Source of the DNA: Metaphire vulgaris
Taxonomy: Eukaryota > Annelida > Clitellata > Crassiclitellata > Megascolecidae
Direction: 5' to 3'
Assembly (NCBI GenBank): GCA_018105865.1
Contig: JACLAT010000135.1
Span: forward strand, 7,501-71,500
Length of the DNA stretch: 64,000 bases
Made by a program: the position numbers and the translations under genes. Below are positions 54,481 to 64,000 of the stretch, piece by piece. The notes under the pieces were generated by a model. That model did no database searches and was not told the origin of the DNA. It worked only from the letters and a program-made list of their open reading frames with translations. Position 1 is the first letter of the stretch. Every line of letters starts with the position of its first letter.

Positions 54481-54700
54481 GAAATAACTATAGCGCTATA
54501 TGAAATAGTGGATTTTAGTGACAGGCGAGAGATCTTCCGTCTCGTGAGCGACACACGAGCTAAGAAAACAATTTAAAAGGAAACGGCCAAAACAAAAAAC
54601 TAGGCTAAATTAAGTGTGATAAATCTCAAGCTATTTAGATAAAGGTAGAGATAAAAAATTCGAATAAAAGAATAATGTTAGAAACTTAGCTGCCATCCCG

Positions 54701-54770
54701 CCGCCGGAACCGGAAACAAGACTCTTATGAGCCCGGCTCATAAGAGTCTTCTTGTTTCCGGTTCCGGCGG
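54701..54770. repeat. Near-perfect 70-bp inverted repeat
   Basis: Left arm 54701-54733 starts CCGCCGGAACCGGAAACAAG; right arm 54735-54770 is its reverse complement except for three extra bases (CTT). A single base separates the arms. It lies at the 5' edge of LINE copy 2 and would fold into a long GC-rich hairpin. Confidence 0.9.
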
Positions 54771-55132
54771 ACTGAGCCCCCATTAGACCAAATTTTGTCT
54801 ACTCTGTTGCAATTTTACTGCATCTCCATATTAGATATGACTAATGCAATTTAATCTGTGTAATATCGCTACTTTTAGTGTCCAATCATTTCTATCTTCA
54901 TTTGTCAGTCATTTTTATGTGCCCAACTCAGTGTTGGAGTTGTGAAATTTGAGCTGGGGAGATTTGCATTAGACTGAAATTCTGTGAATGGCAGAAATGA
55001 TATGATTTTTGGGAAGGTTGCAAAGTTAGCTGGGGGTTTCAGCCCCACTGCCAACCCCCCTGGCAACTCCAACACTGGCCCAACTTCTGTTGATGTATTT
55101 TTTTCTATTAGCATGCACTTATCTTAATCATG

Positions 55133-55477
55133 CAGTGGTTTCTTTTTATGACTATGTGCCCCTGAAACAAGTATAAGAGAACAAAGTACCCCCTACCGGC
55201 ATACTGTATCTCAGGACAAAAGCTTGCAATATATTGAAAATAATTGTAAATGGTAAATAATTATAAACTGCAACAATCCTGTTACAAATTGCCTGAAAGT
55301 GGGCTTTTTCTTTAACATTTCTAATTTAGTACACAAATTTCTACAGCATTTCTAGAGTATACAGGGTAACCTGTAGTAAAAGTCTTTAAACAAACTTTAT
55401 TTCCGGATTATTCAGTACCCCACAACGTCCTTCAAGTACCCCCAAGGGGTGCGAGTACCCGCGGTTAAGAACCACTG
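55133..55477. mobile_element. hAT-type MITE
   Basis: Left end CAGTGGTTTCTTTTTATGAC; right end, inverted, CAGTGGTTCTTAACCGCGGG. Sequence between includes 'AAAGTACCCCCTA' and 'AAGTACCCCCAAGGG', typical of this class. 'TCTTAATC' occurs just before the left end (three bases away) and 'TCTTAATG' directly after the right end, a probable but imperfect 8-bp duplication. Confidence 0.55.
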
Positions 55478-55588
55478 TCTTAATGGAAGTTAATTTAGTT
55501 TTGGTTGGTAGTCATCAGTTCCTGACTGTTATCAGAATATCATGTAGCAATTAATTAATTGTAAATGGCTCTGTTGATGTAATTGCAG

Positions 55589-55621
55589 CAAGCTGAAGAA
55601 GACGTTGGCTGGGACAATTAA
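55589..55621 (+). CDS. Possible short terminal exon
   Basis: After 'tgtaattgcag|' come ten codons, QAEEDVGWDN, and TAA. The acidic, tryptophan-containing end looks like a real protein C-terminus, and the acceptor is good, but no partner exon is identified. Could belong to the gene with the CXC exons. Confidence 0.22.
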   Translation, partial: QAEEDVGWDN

Positions 55622-55968
55622 GTTGAAGCTGGCTAGACTGATATATGGGTTTATTGAACTGTTTTTTCCTCTTCAAATGTGCAGTGTTTACATTTGGAGT
55701 TTAAGTTGACACTAAGTTTTTTTATTTTAAATAGTTGTAACAGGTTATGTTTTCTTATTATTGTATAATCTTGGAAGAATTCTGTGTTCTTTAGTTTGAT
55801 TTTTCAACAGGTGGTTTCTAGGTAGTAAAAATTGTCTCAACTTGTGCATTGCGTTGCTTTACGTTGAATGTGCTGAAAACTTCTATTCAAAGTTGCTTTT
55901 GTTATCAGAATTCGAGGTATAAATTAAATTAAAGGCCATGCAAAGTGATGTAGTTGCTTTGTCTTAGA

Positions 55969-56238
55969 CTAATTAACAATGGGTTTTTTTATTAAGCTTA
56001 ACAAGGCAACCATCAATATGCTTTGTCTGGCTGAACCATACATCCCCTGGGGTTTCCATACCTGAGGAGTGTGAGGCATTTGTTGCACAAGAGGAAAAGA
56101 CAATGGAAAGAGAGTGCCTCTGTCCAACGCATTGATTAAGAATCTGAAATTGTTGATCTGTGTTGAAGACGTTGTACATGAACTTCTAACATGCGGTACA
56201 CTTTTCCAGAAGGCAAGCAACATTTTGTGGCATTTCAA
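55969..56238 (-). pseudogene. Possible Tc1/mariner-like transposase remnant
   Basis: Minus frame '[20 protein letters not shown]' resembles the '(W)FSDEK.F.(I/L)DG.VNKQN' block around the second Asp of mariner-type transposases. Preceding 'QQFQILNQCVGQ' gives no further support. Weak. Confidence 0.3.
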
Positions 56239-56330
56239 GTTGTCGAGTCCTAATGGTGTATGGTGAAAGAAGGGTCGTCACTACGTCGATGGAGGTGATT
56301 TTGGAAACCGCGAGGAAAAGACAATGTATT

Positions 56331-56590
56331 TAATGGACAGCCCCTTTTCTGCAAAAATTGAATGAGAAACTCCAATATATGAAATGAAAACCAGCGTGAG
56401 ATGATTTTTGGAAGCTGCTTAATTAAAGTGGTCTGAGATTTGTGACTTACTTTTAGGGGGAGTCCGATATTTACGACGGGGAGGGGGTCCAAAATGGCGT
56501 GACGTAGGCCTACTTTATGGATGGCCCCAAAGAAGTCCTTACCTTAGCAAGCTGAGCTACCAGTACCTACTAATCAAACACCGGCACTTG
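56331..56590. repeat. Dispersed repeat, second copy of 16138-16370
   Basis: Nearly the same sequence as 16138-16370, including 'GGACAGCCCCTTTTCTGCAA' and 'CGATATTTACGACGGGGAGG', with a few small indels. Two copies 40 kb apart at ~90% identity could support recombination or misassembly. Confidence 0.75.
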
Positions 56591-57033
56591 TATACAATAC
56601 ACGCGCAAGTTGTTATATGCTAGATGTAAACTACATAGTACCACTAGCAATATGCACCAATTAAAAATTAAGGTGAATCGATCAACCAGGATATCCTAGA
56701 TAGATAGCGCTGCGAAGACGTTGAGGTCCGCTTACTTGCTTACTTTCTTGGAAAGAACTTCAACGAGTTGTTCGCCGTCTTTGATGCCACTTGTGAGAGT
56801 AACTGGATTTATGTGAATTTAGCGTGCGCTATTTTATCATAAACATTTAACATAGCAAGTTTCGTGTCTGTTTAAGATAGACGATTGATTATAAGACTGG
56901 ATTCTGAGTGTTTGGACGGTACAGATGCGTCGTTTATGACATCCTTCGTCCGAAGGCCACTACTCGGTTTCTCGAACACGGTATGTTAAAAATGGCAATA
57001 TAGACCCTGAGCATTAAAGTACAGTTTGACGCC

Positions 57034-60000
57034 ATGACTGACGACTGCGAAGAATCTAATCTTGAGAGGCATTCTATCAAGCAGAGTGCCACTGACGTTA
57101 TGAAAAACGAGAACAGGCACGACGATATGGATGATCTCAGTGAGCACATTGTGAGTTCGTTTTCGACTGCCGGTTTCACTGGTCAGATGCTGGTCGATGA
57201 AGTGTTTAAAGGATTTCTTGCGAAGAAAATGGAGGATATTGAAAGTGAACATCAGAAAGTGCACAAGAGGAAAAAAAAGAGTAAAGACAATGAAGGTTCG
57301 AAATCACGAAAACACAAGCATAAAAAGAAGCACAAAAACAAATCCACACATAAAGACAGAGACCATAAAGTTGACATAAGTGATATTGACAAGAAAGAAC
57401 GTCGGTGCGATCATTCCAGATCAGATGCTGAACTCAGCAGGACTGATCAAGAACACTCAGAGCAGAGTTCACAGATTGATCTTGAAGATAAAATATGTGA
57501 AAATGAATGCAATCTGCAAAGAGATAAGCGTACTAGATCAAAAAACTACAACAAGAATTCATTTGGTAATAACATTAAAGAAGAAATTATCGAAGGACCT
57601 GCAGCGGAAGAATATGAAAAAAAGGAAAGAAAGTGTGCTGTGATGGCGGATACTGATATTTCAGATGAAATTACTGATTGTCAAATGTCAAATTTTGTTG
57701 AAGGTGAAGATAGAGGAACATCTTCTAAAAATAATTGCAAAAGTGACCTAACTGACTTGAAGGAGAATTTATCACAAATTTCTGTGCACGATCGGAAATT
57801 GTCCAAATCATTCCAGGATCACAGCGCTTCTGGTAATATTAAGTCTTGTGATGACTTAGGAGCATCTTGTTTCGATACAAAGCTGGTTACCGGTAAGTCT
57901 TCTTCTGAACGTAATATAGGTCATGGGAATAAAATTGTCTCTGAGGATATAGAAGACAGAACATTGCTTTGTGCTAAGAATGAAGAAGATTCTTCACTTT
58001 CAGGGAAGGACATCAACGTTGATGATAAGAATCCATCAGAATTAAAGAAAGGTCATTCACTGGATTCTAGTCTTGATCTTGCCAGTATTCACGGTGAAGA
58101 GAAAGGGCGTTGTGTCGATCATCAAAGTTTTGGACCTGAGTGCCCGAAAGTTGAACAACAAGGTGGTGTAAGAACTACTGAAGTTGTTGACCTTTGTCAG
58201 TCAGATTCTTCTAATTTTGTTGGTGAGTCAGATATCTTAGGCAGCTGCCATGTCAAGAAATCTGATAATTATAGCAAAGAGACAGAAACTTGTAGGAAAA
58301 AGGAATCAGATCATCGATCTAGTGAGAAAAGGTCAGATGTATATAAAGACAGACATTCACGTAAAATACACGTTAGAGAATCTCTTGATAGTGACAAGAA
58401 ATCAAAACACCGTGGTGGCAGCACATCAAATAATTGTAGAGGTCATTCAAGAGATCGTTCAACCGACAGACACCCCTCGTCTGCTAAAACCGGAACCACT
58501 TCTAGCAGGACTCGTGAAGAAACTAAGTCGCGGGATACCAAATGCCAATCAAAAGAACGCCAGAGAACGAGATCCAGCAAAAGTAGGTCGGTTGAACGGA
58601 GGCACGATTCCGGGCGAAAAAGCTACGAACGGAGCTCTGACGCTCGACACAAATCAAAGAAACAGAGACACAAACCTACGCGAGAAAAGTCGGTAGAGAT
58701 CATAGAAGAAGAAGAAGAGGAGGCTGAATCGGCAGATGCCAGCGAGAAACTTACCGAGCGCCTGCTCAGACGACTCAACACTTCTATTAAGAAGGGACAG
58801 GAACTTAGGGCCGAGAAGCATTCACTTTTGGAACCACACACTGCCCCCCAGTCTGTTGATGTAACAAAACCTCCTGTTTTATGCTCTCAGACAGATGCCG
58901 ACCTTGTCATACCTAAGACGGAAGATCGGACGCCATCGGAACCAATTGTTCTTGCATCTGAAAGTGACCTACCTTGCGCCAGTGCGCCTGACCCGTGTCC
59001 TGTACTTCCAGACAACATTCCAGTTGTCACAGTAAGAAACGAAAGTGTCGTTGCAGCAACTGTAAAACCAACGTTGTCTAAGGTAAAAAAAAAGCCGGCC
59101 ATGAAAATGGGAATTCGACTGACGGAAACGAGTGTTGCAATTATTTCATCGGGAATAAGATTCGAAAGTGAACTGAAAGCTGTTTCTGGTGGGAAAGGTC
59201 AGTCGGATTTTAAAAATTAATATTATGAGATTCATCAGATTTTCAAATTTTTGCTTACATTCTGCCAGTTGCCGTCTCTGATTCGTGGCTTTTGGTTAGT
59301 AAGGCATCTTTCTATCCATGAGATTGGTAGTAGAGAAATGTTGGCATGCAATTTTCAAGATTTTGATTTACAATGCAGAAACTTAAATAAATCAAGCTTT
59401 TTCAAAGTAGTTAAGTTGCTAAGACTTTAATATGTTTGCCATTATGAACTGTAAGAAACTTATGACTTTTAAAATGCATTTGAAGTATGTGTTTAGGTGT
59501 TCTTATTGCCAGTTTAAACATTTTATAAAAGCCTAAGCGTCGTTAAAACTTTATTATGCAATTTACCTGATTAAATTTTGTAGGTGATGAAAATGGTGGT
59601 TCTGAGTCAAATGCTAATGAACCACATCAGGGTTCTATTCTTTCAAATTCCGAAGATTTAGTGAATGCCAACCATCCTATGATTTTATCTGTTATTGCTG
59701 ATGAAGCAAAAGAAACAGCTATATGCTCAAAACAGGACAACATCACCACTGGGTAATTCCGATGATAAATTCTGTCTAATATAAATTAAGACTGGGCAGG
59801 TACATGATTAACCCTTTTGCCTCTGCCATCCGTGTAACCAATATTGTCATTACACCTAAATAGCAGCCTTATTGGATGAAAGGGTTAATTACTATTTTGA
59901 TATTGTGCTTATACTGATATGATTTCTCTTCAACGATTGGTTGTATTTTTGATGCTATTTCGAATGTTGTTGATTGATGACAGAATACATAAATAGTGCT

Positions 60001-61619
60001 GCTTTTATTGTTGATTACTTAATTGCCTATTTAAATATTTCTGCAGACATATATTGAGTTAAGCTCTGCTTATATGAATTAACAGCTGTTGTTAAAGTAA
60101 AGTTAATTTTGTATTGACTAAATAATTATTATGAGCAGAAGGTGAAATAATAGTTACAGGCTATTGTGTTGTGTTAGTTTAGTTCTTGCATAATTTACAG
60201 GAAGAAGTAGTAGTCAATGCTAGCTAGCATTTATAGCATTGGCTGCTAAAAAGCCTACCCAATCACAGTCCAAATGAAAAAAACAAGGATATTTGCGGTG
60301 TTGAACAAGTATCTATGAATTTGTGTTTTTAACATTGTAGGTTGGATGCCAATGAGAAAAAATCAAAGAAACGCAAGCGTTCAAGATCTCGATCTAAAAG
60401 CCGAGGACGTGAAGACAAAAAGCGAAGAAGGGAACGATCTGTAGAGAAAGGCCGTAGATCTGCCAGAAATCGATCAAAAGACAGACATCGTAGATCCAAT
60501 AGTCGGCCCGAAGACGGCAATCGCAAATTGAGAAGTCAATCAAGAGGCAGAGGTCACAGATCAAGAAGTACTTCTAAAGATCGAAGTCGGAAGGCTAAAA
60601 TTCAATCCAGAAATCGCGATCGTAGGTCAAGATCAAGGGATCACAGATCACCGGCGGACAGGTTAAACCATTTGTACTGTGGGGGGGAGGGTTATGCATT
60701 GGCCTCTAAACCATGATTTCAGTCAAATGTTATTTATGAACTTATTTAATTTTTTATTTATCTTATTAACCTCTTTACCATGTAATAACTGTATCTCAAT
60801 GTAAAATGGACGGATATATTTGTGGTTCCCGATAAATGGGGTTAAATTGCATTTTAGGCTACGTGTTAGCATTTGTTCTAATTTCGTTTGATTTTCTGCT
60901 GTGTTATGTGTGCAGAAAACGCACCAGTCTAAATCGGTCGAACTAAAGAAGCCCGTCCCCGGATCTCGACTTAAAATCGACAAGGCTAAACTCGAGAAAT
61001 AGCGATGCAAGTTACCTTTAGTGATACCTTCCGCTCAGATTTAGAATCGGGAATTTATTTATAGTTTGCTTTGTGACGACGTATTTAAGTTCAAGTGAAT
61101 GTTCATCTATTGTTTAGATTTTAATTAAGATTAAATGTCTTTGTCACTGTTTTTTTAAAGGAATGGATCATGTTGCATTTGATACTATAATGTTTTGTTG
61201 TTCATTGATCTTCACAGTAAGAATGTGTATGGGAACTTGCAGAGCGGTTCACGGCAACTTGGTGATTTGAAACCGGACGCTGTGGCAGCCCTCAAAGCTG
61301 GAGGAAAATCTGTCGAAGAGCTTACAGGTGAGGTAGAAATAATTTTCATCTTAGAAACTGGCTTGTTATTCGATTATCTTGGGCATATGTTACATTAAGC
61401 AATAGGTGCTTGCAACCTCCACGTTTGGTGATAGGTCCTTTTCCAAAGCTAACCCGATCCTATGGAACGAGTTACCTGGCGTCACGACCGAGGCAGCCTC
61501 AGCTGAATCTTTCCGCAAAAACCTAAAAACTTATTTATTTAAGAGATAGGGTTTGACTCCACTTGTTAAGCGCTCTTGTCTTGGACCTTAGTCTTGTCTA
61601 TTGCGCCGAAGAAATTGTC

Positions 61620-61668
<49 letters not shown>

Positions 61669-63758
61669 TAATAATAATAATAATAATAATCCTGTAGGTT
61701 GGCAGCTATTAATTAGTTTTTAGATTCTATATCCAAGTTCTTCCCAACCCGAGCGCTGGGAGTGTCCACAGTTTAGCTAATTGTCAGAGGAATAAACCGG
61801 GAATTTGTAACTTTTGGGGGGGCAGATCTCTAGCATTGCCATGCTTTTCGTGCGGTTGCAAACACACTAAATTGTAATTAAGAGATTGTTACTAAGAGGA
61901 AAGTTCGTGCTAACAAATATTACTATTGTAATAAATTCAGTGTACTGTGGCTGCTATGTTGGTCATATGCGGTCAGTGGTTATCACATGAATAAAAGCTT
62001 GATAGAATCCATATAAATGCCCCTGGGTGTTAGAATATATTATTTTTGCCATAGTGGAAAATGAAATTGTGCAGTGAATTAAATCTTTTTTATGTTTTAA
62101 AGAGATTTTGGGAGATGTTTAATTGCTTTATTTACTGAAATGTATTGTTGTGCTGAATGCTTAAATATCTCTTAGAAGTATAGTATATGAGCAGTTTATT
62201 TTGTTATATTTTTAATTATTTTGTTTATTTTGATTCCAAGATTTCTGTAAGCGAATTGCTGAGAAAGAAAAAGACCAATCGGCAGACAGTCCTCTTGACG
62301 ACGATAAGGCATCGACTGAAGATGAAGAGGATAAGCCATTCACCGCTAATACGTTCAAGGCTCGAGACCTTGCTAGCAGCATTGTCCTCAACATTCGAGT
62401 TAGTTTGCTAAACCTGTTCCTTCTTTTTTGCATAATCCTTTTCGCATATTAGTTTTCAGTTTGATGACGTCAAGTCATGCGTTGTTTTTTTACTTAACCC
62501 TTAAACCGCCGGCACCGGGCATACTCGGTTACGTCGCATACAGTTGCAAAGTATCCAGCGGTCTAAGGGTTAATAGTTTTCAGTTTGATAACATTAACAC
62601 GTTGACTGCGGCGCAGGTTCTTCGCCAGGCGCGGCCGTTATGCGACCTCCCTGGCTTCAGATGCATTGAACAGAGGACGTCATGTGACGCCCCCAGCGCC
62701 CTGCAGTACCGCAAATAAGAACGTCAATCGACGTCCCCAGCGTTCAACGTGTTAAGTCGTCGTGCTTGGCTTTTGTAAAAGCTAGCAATAGGTGATTTGC
62801 AAAGATTTGTTGTTTCTTAAATTATATTGTCTCCTGTTAAATTACGTATAATTTTTTTCTTAGAATTCAAAGCCGCTGCCGATCCTGACCAGCCAGGAAA
62901 AGATTGCAAAGGCAGCTGAGCTGCGCACTCAATTTCCGGTTTCGAGCGGCTCTCAGCATCGAGCGAAAGAGTGGGTTCCGGTGGAGAAGCCCAAGGCTGG
63001 AGAATCTGCTGAAACTTCCAATAAGAAAGACGATGAAAAAGTCTTTCCTGATCCACCCTCTGAGGTGCAGTTTTTAAACAGTGTCAATTATTTTTTGTCA
63101 TTTAATTGTCATTTAATTTGAAACTTATATATATATATGAGACCATTTGCACGTGGAGCATTGCTAATTTTAAATAATTGTTGTAGATGGCCACCATTTG
63201 TTTTTTAAATCTCGTGTCAATACATGTGTACGTACGGTATGTTATGGTCGTCCATCTTCATTGCTGATGGTCGGAGGCTATGCAGGCTGACGACAAGGTT
63301 CTCCGCGCAACCCTGTCTTTTGCAGTTCTGATGCAATTGATAAATATAATTGGTTGTTTTGTCCATTCCACGATATCATCCATCCCCATCGTCTACTCGA
63401 CTTCTGCCTCGATAATGAACTTGTTATCACAAACACACTATTCCAGCACCATCTCAGGAGGTGTTGTACCTGAAGTTCCCCAGATGGCAACACGAGGAAC
63501 CAGATTGCCTATATCCCCTAATCAAGAATTGGTTCAAGAATTGTATTATCAACTCCCGGGGGCCAACCCAGAAATGGACTGTGGATTGAATCACAACCTA
63601 CTACTGATTGAAGCATTCATTTGTATCGCATTTTTATGTCTTTGTAGCAAATTGACGTTGGTCATATCGTCTCAGAGCGTCTTAGTGCTCTACGAAAGCT
63701 TCAAAGTAACCCAGGCGATGTACAGGCACTTGGATGCGTCTACAAATCGCAGCAAAAG
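57034..63758 (+). CDS. SON: SON RNA-splicing cofactor, N-terminal through central part (continues beyond window)
   Basis: Nuclear-speckle protein that supports splicing of weak introns. Exons: 57034-59197, 59584-59752, 60341-60661, 60916-61010, about 61222-61327, 62241-62398, 62864-63064, 63648-63758 (donor, more to come). Exon 1 (721 codons, intact) starts with 'MLVDEVFKGFLAKKMEDIE' around residue 52, like the conserved SON N-terminus, then Lys/His- and Asp/Ser/Arg-rich stretches. Exon 3 is an RS domain. Exon 5 'GDLKPDAVAALKAGGKSVEE', exon 6 'DFCKRIAEKEKDQ', exon 7 'QFPVSSGSQHRAKEWVPVEK' and exon 8 'IVSERLSALRKLQSNPGD' match the conserved SON segment before the G-patch. The G-patch and dsRNA-binding domain must lie past the window. 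Exon 4 ('SKSVELKKPVPGSRLKIDKA') needs at least one 1-base correction (AAA at 60997-60999; TAG otherwise), and its start phase disagrees with exon 3. Confidence 0.9.
59808..59888. mobile_element. piggyBac-like MITE (TTAA)
   Basis: 81 bp in SON intron 2. TTAACCCTTTTGCCTCTG at left; inverted right end TTAACCCTTTCATCCAAT. TTAA at both ends is the piggyBac target signature. Confidence 0.55.
60764..60845. mobile_element. Possible piggyBac-like MITE (TTAA)
   Basis: TTAACCTCTTTACCATG at left and, inverted, TTAACCCCATTTATCGGG at right, in SON intron 3. Weaker terminal match than the other copies. Confidence 0.4.
61395..61690 (+). pseudogene. LINE 3' end with (TAA)n tail in SON intron
   Basis: Plus frame 'RSFSKANPILWNELPGVTTE' and 'FRKNLKTYLF' followed by stop, a 3' UTR ('GTTAAGCGCTCTTGTCTTGG'), and nearly 70 bp of (TAA)n. 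A 5'-truncated L2/CR1-like insertion in SON intron 5. Confidence 0.8.
62494..62573. mobile_element. piggyBac-like MITE (TTAA)
   Basis: 80 bp in SON intron 6. TTAACCCTTAAACCGCCGG at left; inverted right end TTAACCCTTAGACCGCTGG. An almost palindromic miniature element. Confidence 0.75.
62594..62755. mobile_element. piggyBac-like MITE (TTAA), second family
   Basis: 162 bp in SON intron 6, 20 bp after the previous one. TTAACACGTTGACTGCGGCG at left; inverted right end TTAACACGTTGAACGCTGGG. A fragment with the same left end (TTAACACGTTGACTTC) is at 14346 in HDAC8 intron 9. Confidence 0.75.
63065..63647. other. SON intron 7 with unidentified repeat-like DNA
   Basis: Intron between the exons ending 63064 and starting 63648. 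It holds a long plus frame (63280-63640) and a minus frame (63278-63493), neither with a motif I recognise. The block 63260-63600 has a base composition unlike the rest of the intron and may be an inserted element. Confidence 0.35.
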
Positions 63759-64000
63759 GTTTCTATTGCTTATAATTGGGATACCATAGATTTTCAGGAT
63801 TTAGCAAATGTCTTGTTTAATTTTCTAATTTGTTCTCATTTTGACTATTGTAATTTACACATTTTGGGATAATTTAGTCCATTCCTATTGAACAGCGGCT
63901 GAATTATTGGTTATCATTTGTACATAATATAGATTGTTACTAGTATGGTGACTTCCCAGTATCTATGTCAAAGCCATAAGTACACTGTGTTGGGGTGCTA

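Larger units (their letters stand above)
51139..54690 (-). mobile_element. L2/CR1-like LINE with 2A peptide, copy 2
   Basis: Minus-strand element ending at a (TCTAA)n repeat at 51139-51156 ((TTAGA)n in element sense), with the 'cttctatagcgccac' 3' signature. Order: N-terminal signal-like frame, 2A, endonuclease, reverse transcriptase, C-terminal tail. Same layout as copy 1, but only moderately similar protein, so a different subfamily. Frame changes at about 54225 (A7 run), 52905, 52230 and 51640. Confidence 0.88.

Noticed and set aside
63280..63789. 169-codon plus-strand frame in the SON intron
   Set aside because: It overlaps the last SON exon in another frame and has no motif; the true exon (63648-63758) is in a different frame.
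1..64000. CRISPR arrays, bacterial operons, tRNA or rRNA genes
   Set aside because: No regular direct repeats with unique spacers, no operon structure, and no A/B-box pair or cloverleaf that I could recognise.

Overview
The window is nuclear DNA of an invertebrate animal. Host genes are split into short exons with GT/AG borders. The conserved genes (HDAC8, cytoplasmic dynein heavy chain, SON, TMTC, a receptor tyrosine phosphatase) are metazoan. The intergenic space is packed with metazoan transposons: L2/CR1-like LINEs, an RTE-like LINE, Ty1/copia, hAT, P/THAP, pogo-like and piggyBac-like elements. L2/CR1-type LINEs carrying 2A peptides are described mainly from marine invertebrates such as sea urchin and amphioxus, so a deuterostome or spiralian marine animal is likely. 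The species cannot be fixed from the sequence alone.

Layout. 1-2.4 kb: repeats and MITEs. 2.39-2.48 kb (-): first coding exon of a TMTC-like gene running out of the window. 3.3-4.1 kb (-): LINE reverse-transcriptase relic between two (TA)n arrays. 4.45 kb: broken C2H2 zinc fingers. 5.7-7.4 kb (-): a few exons of a receptor protein tyrosine phosphatase. 8.2-15.3 kb (+): a complete 11-exon HDAC8 gene. 16.5-21.1 kb (+): only the last exons of a cytoplasmic dynein 1 heavy chain. 22-25.7 kb: LINE tails and a THAP/P-element transposase relic. 26.1-26.5 kb (+): a cysteine-rich CXC exon, with a relative at 46.1 kb. 27.9-31.6 kb (-): LINE with a 2A peptide. 32.3-36.8 kb (-): a long, poorly known multidomain gene ending in a FEN1/XPG-like nuclease. 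38.8-46.0 kb (+): an RTE-like LINE split by a 3.7-kb hAT transposon. 46.56-50.95 kb (+): a young, intact copia element with LTRs that look identical. 51.1-54.7 kb (-): a second LINE with a 2A peptide. 57.0-63.8 kb (+): the SON gene, continuing beyond the window.

Three themes stand out. First, several host and transposon frames are broken by single-base indels, many in homopolymers, while their splice sites and motifs are intact; consensus errors in the assembly are as likely as decay. Second, transposons are nested with exact target-site duplications, so the order of insertion can be read. Third, the 32-37 kb gene joins N-terminal zinc-binding motifs, a conserved central region and a complete FEN1-like active site; it belongs to no transposon superfamily I can name and is the best candidate for an undescribed system. 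The host genes have no evident joint pathway; they are neighbours, and several are partial.
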